From an uncultured Alcanivoracaceae bacterium (GTDB lineage Bacteria; Pseudomonadota; Gammaproteobacteria; Xanthomonadales; Marinicellaceae), in NCBI GenBank assembly GCA_913061105.1, contig CAJXVJ010000008.1, positions 1 to 36,104 on the forward strand: a stretch of 36,104 bases of DNA, read 5' to 3'. The notes beneath the pieces are model-generated. The model had not been told where the DNA came from. It saw nothing but the letters and a program-made list of their open reading frames with translations, and did not search any database. The translations under genes were made by a program, and so were the position numbers. Positions 1 to 8,820 of the stretch are shown here, piece after piece. Every line of letters begins with the position of its first letter. Positions within the stretch are counted from its first letter, which is position 1.

Positions 1-48
1 TCTACACAGAGTAGATCGTCGGCAGCGTCAGATGTGTATAAGAGACAG
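1..48 (+). other. Illumina Nextera i5-side adapter (P5 tail, 8-nt index AGAGTAGA, TCGTCGGCAGCGTC, Tn5 mosaic end); not biological
   Basis: tctacac + agagtaga + tcgtcggcagcgtc + agatgtgtataagagacag matches the known Nextera Read-1 adapter layout exactly. Confidence 0.99.
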
Positions 49-1293
49 CGATTTAGTTTTGTTTATGATAAATCTAATAATACTTTAAATGCTTCACATC
101 CACAGTTACAGGGAATGGCAGATGTTATAGGCAATGATCAAAGAGATTTTATGCAGCATGAAGGCATGTTGTTTCAAATCAGCCAAAACTACGACATTTT
201 ATTTGGTGCCTTTATACACAAAACCAATCGAGGACAAGCCTCAGGTGGATTACGTTATTGGCAATATGCAAGCATGCAAGATTTTATTTTCGATGGCATC
301 AGATTATCTAAAGGCATGACGCGTAAAAATGCTTTGGCCAATTTATGGTGGGGTGGTGGCAAAGGCATCATGGTCCATAATCCTGATTATGATAAATCGG
401 ATGTCAAAATGCGTGAGTCTATTTATAAAGATTACGGTAGATTTATCACATCAATTAATGGTTGTTACATCACAGCTGAAGATGTTGGCACAAATGAACA
501 AGACATGGGTAATATTTTTACCCAGACACGATTCACTACCTGTATACCTGCCAGCGTAGGAGGCAGCGGTAATCCATCATCTGCAACCGCATTGGGTGTG
601 GTTTTGGGCATGGAAGCTGCATTGGCTTTTGTGGAAAAGGGTACTATCGAAGGCAAAACCATTGCCATTCAAGGCATGGGCCATGTGGCTGAACCAATGA
701 TGGGTTATTTGTTTGAACGCAATGTAGGCAAAATCATAGCAGCAGATATTAATAAAAGTTTGATTGAAAAAGTTCAGCAAAAATACAAAGATAAAAACCT
801 AGAAACTCGATTGGTTGAAATCACCGATAATTCTATCTTATTTGAAGAGTGCGATATCCTAGCACCTTGTGCAGTAGGCGCCATTTTAAACGATAAAACA
901 ATTCCAAAAATACAAGCAAAAATCATATGTGGAGCAGCCAACAACCAATTGGCCAATTCTCAAACTGATGCAAAAAACATACAAGACAGAGGAATGACCT
1001 ATGTACCTGATTTTTTGGTGAACCGCATGGGAATTGTCAATTGTGCAGATGAACAAGCCGGATATGTAGATAATGATCCGATGTTTTATAGGCACTTAGA
1101 CAAAGAATACGAGTTTGGTGTTTATCAAACGGCATTGCGAGTGCTTAAGCAATCTTCCAAAACACAAGAAACTTCAGCACAAGTGGCAATCAAAGTAGCT
1201 GATGAATTGTCCCAAGAAATTAATCCTGTATATGGACACCGTGGTGAAAAGATCATCCACTCACTGGTCAAGAATAATTGGGTTAATTCTTAA
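49..1293 (+). CDS. Glu/Leu/Phe/Val dehydrogenase family protein, 5' end truncated at contig edge (ORF N-terminus MYKRQ is adapter-encoded)
   Basis: Motifs GGLRYWQY, LWWGGGKGI, TAEDVGTNEQDM and Rossmann IAIQGMGHVAEPM are typical of amino-acid dehydrogenases; called ORF 34..1293 begins in adapter. Confidence 0.88.
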   Translation, partial: RFSFVYDKSNNTLNASHPQLQGMADVIGNDQRDFMQHEGMLFQISQNYDILFGAFIHKTNRGQASGGLRYWQYASMQDFIFDGIRLSKGMTRKNALANLWWGGGKGIMVHNPDYDKSDVKMRESIYKDYGRFITSINGCYITAEDVGTNEQDMGNIFTQTRFTTCIPASVGGSGNPSSATALGVVLGMEAALAFVEKGTIEGKTIAIQGMGHVAEPMMGYLFERNVGKIIAADINKSLIEKVQQKYKDKNLETRLVEITDNSILFEECDILAPCAVGAILNDKTIPKIQAKIICGAANNQLANSQTDAKNIQDRGMTYVPDFLVNRMGIVNCADEQAGYVDNDPMFYRHLDKEYEFGVYQTALRVLKQSSKTQETSAQVAIKVADELSQEINPVYGHRGEKIIHSLVKNNWVNS

Positions 1294-1320
1294 TTATAAT
1301 ACAAAATGATATAGGTTTTA

Positions 1321-1350
1321 ATGTAAAACTAATTTTACATTTTTATCTTT
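1321..1350 (+). terminator. Weak AT-rich intrinsic terminator-like hairpin
   Basis: atgtaaaa-ctaa-ttttacat followed by ttttatcttt, 30 nt after the dehydrogenase stop. Confidence 0.4.
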
Positions 1351-1443
1351 GTTATCTTCGTTAGAAAAACCTATTTCTGCAGTTACAGACTTACTTTGTA
1401 TCCAATCACATTAATATAAATCAAATAAAATAAAAAACTATTC

Positions 1444-1471
1444 TTGACAAATACATAAGTACTTATATAAT
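1444..1471 (+). promoter_or_regulatory. Consensus sigma70-type promoter of the marR-like gene with a 12-bp palindrome in the spacer
   Basis: TTGACA (1444-1449), 16-nt spacer, TATAAT (1466-1471); perfect palindrome ATAAGTACTTAT at 1455-1466. Confidence 0.7.
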
Positions 1472-1503
1472 TACTAATATTAAATAATATTTTAAATAAC
1501 ATA

Positions 1504-1992
1504 ATGGAAAAGCTAGATTATTTTGATGAATTAGGTGAAGTGGCTTTGGGCAGTCGTTTGAAGCGCTTAAGCGACAGGATCATGAGTGAAGCTTTAAATG
1601 TATACAAACACATGGGTCAAGACATTCAACCAAAATGGTTTACACTCATGTCATTGTTGTATGAGAAAAAATCTGTATCTATAGTAGAAGCATCAGATTT
1701 GTTGGGTTTGTCACAGCCTTGTATTAGTCAATTTAGTAAAGAGTTAATAAAGAATAATTTGGTAAAAGCCAGTCCAGATGCCAATGATTTAAGAAGAAAA
1801 ATACTGTCATTGACTCCAAAAGGAAGAAAAAAATATAAAAACATGGAACCTGTGCGTAATGCAGTAAAGTTGGCAGCCATATCTTTGTGTGAAGAAGTGG
1901 AACACGATTTCTATCAATCAATAAAACAGTTTGAAAAAGCCTTATCAAAAAAAACTCTGTACCAAAGAACATTGGAGAAATACCATGACTAA
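1504..1992 (+). CDS. MarR family winged-helix transcriptional regulator
   Basis: 162 aa; LYEKKSVSIVEASDLLGLSQPCISQFSKELIKNNLVKASPDANDLRRKILSLTPKGRKKY is a MarR wHTH/wing pattern. Confidence 0.85.
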   Translation: MEKLDYFDELGEVALGSRLKRLSDRIMSEALNVYKHMGQDIQPKWFTLMSLLYEKKSVSIVEASDLLGLSQPCISQFSKELIKNNLVKASPDANDLRRKILSLTPKGRKKYKNMEPVRNAVKLAAISLCEEVEHDFYQSIKQFEKALSKKTLYQRTLEKYHD

Positions 1993-2485
1993 TAAGAATC
2001 TAGATGTTGAAATTGTTAAATTTAAACCAGAATTGGCCAAATATTTTTACAGCATAAATGCCCAATGGGTGAATAATATGTTTGTCATGGAAGACATTGA
2101 TGAAAAGATATTATCTAATCCTCAAAAACATATCATTGATAAAGGCGGGCAAGTTTGGTTTGCCATTAACAAAGAATTAGGTGTTATTGGAACTTGTGCG
2201 GTAAAAAATGCTGGCAATAAATGGTATGAATTAACCAAAATGGGTGTGTTGGAAAATGCACGCGGTTTAAAAGCAGGAGAAATACTGTTAAAACAAGTGA
2301 TTGCAGACTGCAATAAAATTGAGATGGACACGTTATTTTTGTTGACCAATAAAATATGCGAAGCGGCCATACATCTTTATGAAAAAAATGGATTTGTCCA
2401 TGACAAAGACATTAAGAAAAAATTTGAAGGTATCTATCAACGCAGCAATGTGTACATGAAATATATTACCCAAACCCTGATATAG
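1985..2485 (+). CDS. GNAT family N-acetyltransferase (ATG at 1985 preferred over the ORF start at 1931; overlaps the MarR gene by 8 nt)
   Basis: TKMGVLENARGLKAGEILLKQVI and LTNKICEAAIHLYEKNGFV are GNAT acyl-CoA-binding/C-terminal motifs. Confidence 0.82.
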   Translation: MTNKNLDVEIVKFKPELAKYFYSINAQWVNNMFVMEDIDEKILSNPQKHIIDKGGQVWFAINKELGVIGTCAVKNAGNKWYELTKMGVLENARGLKAGEILLKQVIADCNKIEMDTLFLLTNKICEAAIHLYEKNGFVHDKDIKKKFEGIYQRSNVYMKYITQTLI

Positions 2486-2680
2486 AGAATACGGTGTTAG
2501 CACAAGCCCTTAAGGCACCTAGAAAACTCAAAAAAAGCTTAATCACCAGGGGCGAATATTTATATTTATATTTTCAGCTAATAAATATTCGACCTAGGTG
2601 ATCACAGTTTTTTTGACTTTCCTATGCACATCAATTACTTGCACTACCAAACGCATTTCTATATCGGGATTTGGGTATTA
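2464..2680. repeat. MITE-like long imperfect inverted repeat (arms ~95 bp) with possible TATTA (or TA) target duplication
   Basis: Left arm CCCAAACCCTGATATAGAGAATACGG... (from 2469) pairs with right arm ...CGCATTTCTATATCGGGATTTGGG (to 2675); inner arms GGGGCGAATATTTA / TAAATATTCGACCT; TATTA at 2464-2468 and 2676-2680. Confidence 0.75.
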
Positions 2681-2739
2681 TAAAACATAGTTGTTAAGTT
2701 TTCGGTAGCAGTTTTATAAGCATGATATAGAATAGATGG

Positions 2740-3786
2740 ATGAATACTCAATTATCATTTAAACAAAAATACGATGCCATAGGAAATCAAGATACACAAT
2801 ATGAAGGTGTCTTTATTACAGCAGTAAAAACCACCGGTATTTTCTGTAGGCCATCTTGTCGCGCCAGGAAGCCGAAACAGGAAAATGTGGACTTTTATGA
2901 TACTGTCCAACAAGCCATGCAAAATGGATTTAGGCCGTGTAAAATGTGTAAGCCCATGCAAAAAATGGATGTTACACCACCTTATATTCAAGATATCATA
3001 AAAGCTTTACATGAAAATCCCTATTTGCGATTAAAAGACCAAGATATAAAAACAAAAGGGTATGAGCCAAGCCACATAAGACGTTGGTTTAAAAAACACC
3101 ACAATATGACGTTTCAAAGTTACCAAAGATTGCTGCGAATCAATGCAGCCTATACAAGTATAAACAAAGGTGAGTCCATAACAAATTCAGCCTTTGATAG
3201 TGGTTTTGATTCACTCAGTGGCTTTAATGACAGTTATAAATCTATATTTGGTGACAGTGCCAGTCAAACGAAAGACAAGGCAATCATTAATATTGTGCGT
3301 TTCACTACTCCACTTGGGCCAATGTTTGCCTGTGCCAGTAAACAAGGCGTGTGCTTATTGGATTTTACCGATAGAAAAATCCTTGAAGATGAATTTAATG
3401 ATTTGTGTAAAAGACTCAATGCTGTAATACTTCCTGGCACAAATTCTCATTTGGATTTGGTTCAAACACAAATGGCAGAATATTTTGCAGGTTCAAGGAA
3501 ATCTTTTAGTGTGCCATTGCATTATCCAAGTACTAATTTTAGAGAGTCCGTATGGACAGAATTACAAAATATACCCTATGCTCAAACCCGATCCTATAAG
3601 CAACAAGCCGAAGCACTAGGAAACCCGAAAGCAGTGCGTGCAGTAGCCGCGGCAAACGGCCAAAATCGCATCAGTATAATTATTCCATGCCACCGTGTCA
3701 TAGGCTCAAATGGTAGCCTAACAGGTTATGCAGGGGGATTACACCGAAAAAAATGGTTGTTGGATTTTGAGAAAAGCCACATTTAA
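2740..3786 (+). CDS. ada: Ada: bifunctional transcriptional activator / O6-methylguanine-DNA methyltransferase
   Basis: 348 aa: N-terminal Ada metal-binding domain (FCRPSCRARKP...FRPCKMCKP), AraC-type HTH, C-terminal MGMT active site IPCHRVIGSNGSLTGYAGG. Confidence 0.93.
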   Translation: MNTQLSFKQKYDAIGNQDTQYEGVFITAVKTTGIFCRPSCRARKPKQENVDFYDTVQQAMQNGFRPCKMCKPMQKMDVTPPYIQDIIKALHENPYLRLKDQDIKTKGYEPSHIRRWFKKHHNMTFQSYQRLLRINAAYTSINKGESITNSAFDSGFDSLSGFNDSYKSIFGDSASQTKDKAIINIVRFTTPLGPMFACASKQGVCLLDFTDRKILEDEFNDLCKRLNAVILPGTNSHLDLVQTQMAEYFAGSRKSFSVPLHYPSTNFRESVWTELQNIPYAQTRSYKQQAEALGNPKAVRAVAAANGQNRISIIIPCHRVIGSNGSLTGYAGGLHRKKWLLDFEKSHI

Positions 3787-3792
3787 GACCTA

Positions 3793-5217
3793 TTAAGCTA
3801 ATTCTAATATTTGATCTTGAAATACATTTTCATTTTCAGGATTAAACCAAGCCAATTCATTGGCCAATTTTGCTACTTCACCTATGACTATTAATGCTGG
3901 TGATTTAATCTTGTTTTGATCGATTAAGTCAGATAATTCATTTAAGTTTCCACTGATGACTCTTTGATTGTGACAGGTTCCATTTTCAATGATTGCAACA
4001 GGAGTGATTTTTGATAGGCCATTTGATATCAGGTTTTTACTCAGATATTGCGATTTCATTAAGCCCATGTACACAACCAAGGTTTGTTTTTCTTTGGCCA
4101 ATGATGACCAATCAAGGGTATCTATCGAATCTTTACAATGCGCTGTGACAAATACTGTGCTTTGTGCAAAATCTCTGTGGGTTAAGGGAATGCCTGCATA
4201 AGAGGTACATCCTATGGCCGCTGTAATACCAGGAACAATTTGGTATTTTACTCGCGCTTTCTTAAGGGCTTGGATTTCTTCTCCTCCTCTGCCAAATACA
4301 AAGGGATCTCCACCTTTTAGCCTACAAACGCGTTTGCCTTGTTGTGCATGGTCAATTAACAACTGGTTTGTGTCTTTTTGTTCAACACTGTGATGGCCCA
4401 TTGATTTTCCAACATTAATGAGTTCTGCATCGCGTCTGACCAACTCCAATATTTCGGAAGATATTAATCGATCATGAAACACCACATCGGCTTCTTGCAT
4501 CACTCTCAAAGCTTTGATTGTTAATAATTCAGGATCTCCCGGTCCAGCACCGACAAGAAATACCTCTCCTTCATTGTTAGATTCAGGTAATAATTTATTT
4601 ATTAGTTCATGACTATTGGGCTGTAAACCTGTGTCCATGATTCGTGAGCTGATGGATGAATTGAATAATTGTTCCCAGAATTTTTTTCTTTGTAGCAGTG
4701 TTGGTAAAATGTGTTTAACCGAGTCTCTTAATCCGGATGCAAATTTTGCCAGAATTCCGATATTATGTGGAATGGCTTTTTCTATTTTTTCTCTGATTTT
4801 TCTGGCCAAAACAGGCGCTGATCCGCTACTTGATATGGAAACAATAATTGGGTCACGATTAACAATGGCAGGAGATATATAAGTGCACAATTGTTTGTTA
4901 TCGACTGTATTGATTAAAATATTATTTAGTTGAGCTACTTTGTATATGTGGTGTGACAATTTGTCATTATCAGTAGCTGAAATTATTAATCTAAAACTAC
5001 TGAGATTGCTATATTGCAAATAATAAAAGATTTCTTTGTGTATGGTTGTGATATTACCATCTAGATTCTTGATGCTTTCATTTATCCTTTGAGCCACGCA
5101 AAAGACTTGGGCGCCTGCTTTTAATAGCATTTGAATTTTTCTATATGCCACAGGGCCACCACCAAATACAAGGCATTTTTTATTTTTTAAATCAATGTTT
5201 ATTGGCAAATATTCCAT
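3793..5217 (-). CDS. cysG: Siroheme synthase CysG (precorrin-2 dehydrogenase/ferrochelatase + uroporphyrinogen-III C-methyltransferase)
   Basis: 474 aa; N-terminal KKCLVFGGGPVAYRKIQMLLKAGA; C-terminal VFLVGAGPGDPELLTIKALRVMQEADVVFHDRL and GDPFVFGRGGEE. Confidence 0.94.
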   Translation of the reverse strand: MEYLPINIDLKNKKCLVFGGGPVAYRKIQMLLKAGAQVFCVAQRINESIKNLDGNITTIHKEIFYYLQYSNLSSFRLIISATDNDKLSHHIYKVAQLNNILINTVDNKQLCTYISPAIVNRDPIIVSISSSGSAPVLARKIREKIEKAIPHNIGILAKFASGLRDSVKHILPTLLQRKKFWEQLFNSSISSRIMDTGLQPNSHELINKLLPESNNEGEVFLVGAGPGDPELLTIKALRVMQEADVVFHDRLISSEILELVRRDAELINVGKSMGHHSVEQKDTNQLLIDHAQQGKRVCRLKGGDPFVFGRGGEEIQALKKARVKYQIVPGITAAIGCTSYAGIPLTHRDFAQSTVFVTAHCKDSIDTLDWSSLAKEKQTLVVYMGLMKSQYLSKNLISNGLSKITPVAIIENGTCHNQRVISGNLNELSDLIDQNKIKSPALIVIGEVAKLANELAWFNPENENVFQDQILELA

Positions 5218-5312
5218 TGTTATTCTCTATTATTAATTAAGGCCTAACTATAATTTTAATCACTGTACTTATGAAATAATTAATAAATCTGACAATATAA
5301 CAAAAAGTTATT

Positions 5313-5336
5313 GGACGTATAGACGTCTATACTTGC
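5313..5336. promoter_or_regulatory. MetJ operator: tandem met boxes around perfect palindrome GTATAGACGTCTATAC
   Basis: Consensus met box AGACGTCT at 5321-5328 (8/8); upstream 8-mer GGACGTAT at 5313-5320 (6/8); downstream ATACTTGC at 5329-5336 (4/8). metJ lies in the same window. Confidence 0.75.
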
Positions 5337-5386
5337 AATAATAATTATCATCTATTACTATTCAGATGAAATATTGAGAAGATACC

Positions 5387-6367
5387 ATGAAATTACAACA
5401 ATTGAGATTTTTTAATGCCATTTGTCAGCACGGCTTAAATGTCACTGCAGCAGCCAGTGCTTTGTTCACGTCACAACCTGGAGTAAGCAGACAAATGCGT
5501 TTATTTGAAGATGAGTTAGGATTGTCTTTGTTTGTCAGAGCGGGCAAAACACTGATATCATTGACACCTGCAGGCGAAGAAATTCTCAAACGTTGCCAAA
5601 AGGTATTAAAAGAAATTGATAATATTAAAGCCATCTCTCAAGATTTAACCAAAGTCACTCAGGGTGTTTTAAATATTTCAACCACACACACACAAGCCAA
5701 ATACGTGTTACCACCGATTATCAAAAAATTTCACGCGCGTTTTCCAGATGTGAAGGTTAATTTACATCAAAGCACCTCTTTAAAAAACATTAAATCAACC
5801 ATAGCGGGTGAATCTGATTTCACCATAGCCTCGGGTGATGATGAATATTGTAAAGGGTTGGTTAAGTTAGATTGTTTTAAATGGCAAAGGTTGATTGTTG
5901 TTCCTAAAAACCATCCATTGGCCAATAAAAAGGAAGTGACAATCAATCAATTAACGCAATATCCTTTGGTAGTTTATGTCTATGATGATCAAGACAATTC
6001 ATCTTTAGTCAAAACATTTAGAAATGCAGGAGTTGAATTCAAAATTGTTTTTACTGCACGTGATTCTGACATCATAAAAACTTATGTTCGTTCGGAAATG
6101 GGGGTAGGCATCATTGCCAGCATGGCCTATGATGAAAAAATTGACAATGATTTAGTGGCCATAGAAACTAAGGAAATATTACCATTGTGTGCGACCTGGA
6201 TTGCGTTTCACCCCAGTTTGTTTTTGAGGAAATTCATGAAAGAGTTTATTGGTTTATTTGCGCCCCATGTAAGCAATGAACAAATAGAGGAATCGGTTAA
6301 CAAAGAAAATGAAAGAATTGATCCACAAAAATCGACTTACCCTATTCATGCCATGTGGCAAATATAA
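5387..6367 (+). CDS. cysB: LysR family regulator, CysB-like
   Basis: 326 aa; MKLQQLRFFNAICQHGLNVTAAASALFTSQPGVSRQMRLFEDELGLSLFVRAGK... THTQAKYVLPPIIKKFHARFPDVKVNLHQ is CysB/Cbl-type; located within cys genes. Confidence 0.85.
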   Translation: MKLQQLRFFNAICQHGLNVTAAASALFTSQPGVSRQMRLFEDELGLSLFVRAGKTLISLTPAGEEILKRCQKVLKEIDNIKAISQDLTKVTQGVLNISTTHTQAKYVLPPIIKKFHARFPDVKVNLHQSTSLKNIKSTIAGESDFTIASGDDEYCKGLVKLDCFKWQRLIVVPKNHPLANKKEVTINQLTQYPLVVYVYDDQDNSSLVKTFRNAGVEFKIVFTARDSDIIKTYVRSEMGVGIIASMAYDEKIDNDLVAIETKEILPLCATWIAFHPSLFLRKFMKEFIGLFAPHVSNEQIEESVNKENERIDPQKSTYPIHAMWQI

Positions 6368-6375
6368 TATTGGTA

Positions 6376-7077
6376 CTAATCATGAATACCACATTCGCGT
6401 TTTAATCCAAAAAAGCGTGTGTCTTCAATATTCATATCACCACTTAAGGGTTTTGAAGTGTGTGTGTCTCCAATGGAAACATAGCCCTTTTCCCACAATG
6501 GGTGATACGGCAGTTTGTGTTTTTTAAGATACTTAAAGATATCTTTGTCATTCCAATCAATGATGGGGTGAATTTTAATGCGATTATTTCTGTACTCAAT
6601 TACTTTTTTATGTTTTCTTGATTCAGACTGTGTGTTTCTGATACCAGAAAACCAAGCATTGACACTTAATTCATTTAAAGCATTATTGAGCGGTGTTACT
6701 TTCATAATATTATTGAATTTATCAATTCCAGTTAGACCTTGTGACCACAATTCTCCGTACCTAGATTCAAACCATGCTGGTGATAATTGGCTTTTATAAA
6801 CTTTTAGATTTAACTTTAAACTCTCACAGAGCTGGTCAATAAATTGATAGGTTTCTGGAAACAAATAACCAGTATCAATAAGTATGACTGGGATGTCTTG
6901 GTATTGTTGGGTTAAAAGGTGTAAACACACTGCCGATTGTGCACCAAAACTTGAGGTCAAAGCAAACGGACCATTGATATGCTTAAGAGCATATTCAATG
7001 CGGGTTTGAGCACTGCTATGGGTTAAATGGTTTTGCAAAAATAACAATGATTCATTGTCATGGATTTTAATGGTCAT
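6376..7077 (-). CDS. cysH: Phosphoadenosine phosphosulfate reductase CysH
   Basis: 233 aa; SSFGAQSAVCLHLL, IDTGYLFPETY, C-terminal ECGIHD; lacks the CC pairs of APS reductases. Confidence 0.93.
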   Translation of the reverse strand: MTIKIHDNESLLFLQNHLTHSSAQTRIEYALKHINGPFALTSSFGAQSAVCLHLLTQQYQDIPVILIDTGYLFPETYQFIDQLCESLKLNLKVYKSQLSPAWFESRYGELWSQGLTGIDKFNNIMKVTPLNNALNELSVNAWFSGIRNTQSESRKHKKVIEYRNNRIKIHPIIDWNDKDIFKYLKKHKLPYHPLWEKGYVSIGDTHTSKPLSGDMNIEDTRFFGLKRECGIHD

Positions 7078-8783
7078 GTTTGTATCTCTAACTGTAGTTG
7101 GTGAACTTGTGACCCGTGAGTTATTGGTTTGACATATTGTTTACGAATAACAAAATCACCAAAATATTCATTGTCTAATGCATTTAAGCCATAATCTTTG
7201 AAAATAATATCCAATTCATTGAGTATTGATTGTTCATTAATGTTTTCTTTGTACAAATGGTTTAATCGGTTGCCAATAAAGCTGCCGCCTAAATAAAGAT
7301 TGTATTTGCCAGGTCCTTTGCCGACAAAACCAATTTCGGCCACAAAAGGTCTAGCACAACCATTTGGGCAACCTGTCATTCGAGTGACTATGGCTCGGTT
7401 AATGATGTTGTGTTTAATCTGAAGTTGTTCAATTTTTTCCAGTAAAAGCGGCAAATACCTTTCGGCTTCAGCCATGGCAAGTGAACAAGTCGGAAAAGCA
7501 ACACAAGCCATGGCATTGTCCTTAAGTTTGGAATGATTACCAAGAACATTGTATTTAGTTAATATTTCTAAAATGAGATTTTTATCTTCAACATTCAATT
7601 TGGCCAATATTAAGTTTTGATTGGCAGTAATTCTAAATTCGCCTCTGTTCAATAAAGCAATCTCCTTTAAAGCGGTCTTAAGTTGGCATGTGTCATTGTT
7701 AGTAATTCTGCCATTTTCAATAAATAAAGTGAGATTTAAACTGCCATCGAAATTTTTTGACCAACCAAATTGATCACCACGACTTGTGAAAATATAAGGT
7801 TTTTCATCTTGTAGTTCACACCCCAGTCGCGTATTTAATTCATTTGTAAACCAATCAATGCCTTTGCTATCAACTGTGTATTTGAACCGTGCTCTTTTAC
7901 GGTTACTTCTTTCACCGAAATCCCTTTGAATTTTTACAACCTGTTCTGCTACATCACAGACTTGACCTGGATAACAAAAACCGATGACTTGTGATAATAA
8001 TGGAAAAGTGGTTTTGTCTCCATGTGTACATCCCATGCCACCGCCTACGGTAACATTAAATCCCAATAGCTTTTCATTTTCAATGATGGCGATAAATCCC
8101 AAATCATGGGCAAAAATATCCACATCATTGGAAGGTGGAATGGCAAGCACAATTTTGAACTTACGTGGCAAGTAGGTTTGACCATAAATGGGTTCATTAT
8201 CAAGGGAGGATAAATGCTTTTGTTTATCTAACCATATTTCGTGATAGGCTGTTGTATTTGGGGTTAAATGTTGACTGATTTTATGTGCTGCATCAACCAC
8301 AGCTCCATGCGCAATTGAAGTGTCAGGGTTGGGTGTACACATGACATTTCGGTTGACATCACCACAAGCTGCGATGGTATCTAGTAATGATTGATTAATA
8401 GAAGCAATGGCGGTTTTTAGGTTCTTCTTTAACACACCATGCAATTGAAAAGCTTGTCGGGTGGTTAACCTGATTGAGTTATTACCGTATTGATTTGCCA
8501 GATCGTCCATCACTAGCCATTGATTAGGAGAGCAGATTCCTCCAGCGACACGTGCACGAATCATAAAGCTGTATTTAGGTTCGAGCATAAGTTTTCTTCT
8601 GGCCACTTGTGAATCGCGGTCTAATTGTTGATATATGCCATGAAATTTAGTTAATTGGGTGTCTTCTTCATCAAGTGATCCTGTTATTTCTTTCTTCAGT
8701 CCATTGGCAATATTACCTCTGAGAAAATTGCTTTTGGATTTGATTAGTTCAACGGCTTCTAATGGTTTGGTATTTTTTTTCAT
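7074..8783 (-). CDS. cysI: Sulfite reductase (NADPH) hemoprotein beta-component CysI
   Basis: 569 aa; LTTRQAFQLHGV, GDVNRNVMCTPNP, NVTVGGGMGCTHG, siroheme/Fe-S cysteine motif TGCPNGCARPFVAEIGFVG; overlaps cysH by 4 nt. Confidence 0.95.
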   Translation of the reverse strand: MKKNTKPLEAVELIKSKSNFLRGNIANGLKKEITGSLDEEDTQLTKFHGIYQQLDRDSQVARRKLMLEPKYSFMIRARVAGGICSPNQWLVMDDLANQYGNNSIRLTTRQAFQLHGVLKKNLKTAIASINQSLLDTIAACGDVNRNVMCTPNPDTSIAHGAVVDAAHKISQHLTPNTTAYHEIWLDKQKHLSSLDNEPIYGQTYLPRKFKIVLAIPPSNDVDIFAHDLGFIAIIENEKLLGFNVTVGGGMGCTHGDKTTFPLLSQVIGFCYPGQVCDVAEQVVKIQRDFGERSNRKRARFKYTVDSKGIDWFTNELNTRLGCELQDEKPYIFTSRGDQFGWSKNFDGSLNLTLFIENGRITNNDTCQLKTALKEIALLNRGEFRITANQNLILAKLNVEDKNLILEILTKYNVLGNHSKLKDNAMACVAFPTCSLAMAEAERYLPLLLEKIEQLQIKHNIINRAIVTRMTGCPNGCARPFVAEIGFVGKGPGKYNLYLGGSFIGNRLNHLYKENINEQSILNELDIIFKDYGLNALDNEYFGDFVIRKQYVKPITHGSQVHQLQLEIQT

Positions 8784-8820
8784 TTTATTCTCATAGTGCT
8801 GTTACATAAATTTCTGTCTA

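Noticed and set aside
1931-1984. Upstream start of the GNAT ORF (MKKPYQKKLCTKEHWRNT)
   Set aside because: It would overlap the MarR coding region by over 60 nt; the ATG at 1985 begins right at the typical GNAT domain boundary.
5317-5332. GTATAGACGTCTATAC initially considered as a CysB/LysR T-N11-A operator
   Set aside because: The even-centred palindrome does not fit T-N11-A, and the exact AGACGTCT core with metJ nearby makes MetJ the better explanation.
7984-8175. Short plus-strand ORF inside cysI, and similar small ORFs inside cysG, cysJ and dusA
   Set aside because: Fully nested antisense in well-supported conserved genes, with no domain evidence.
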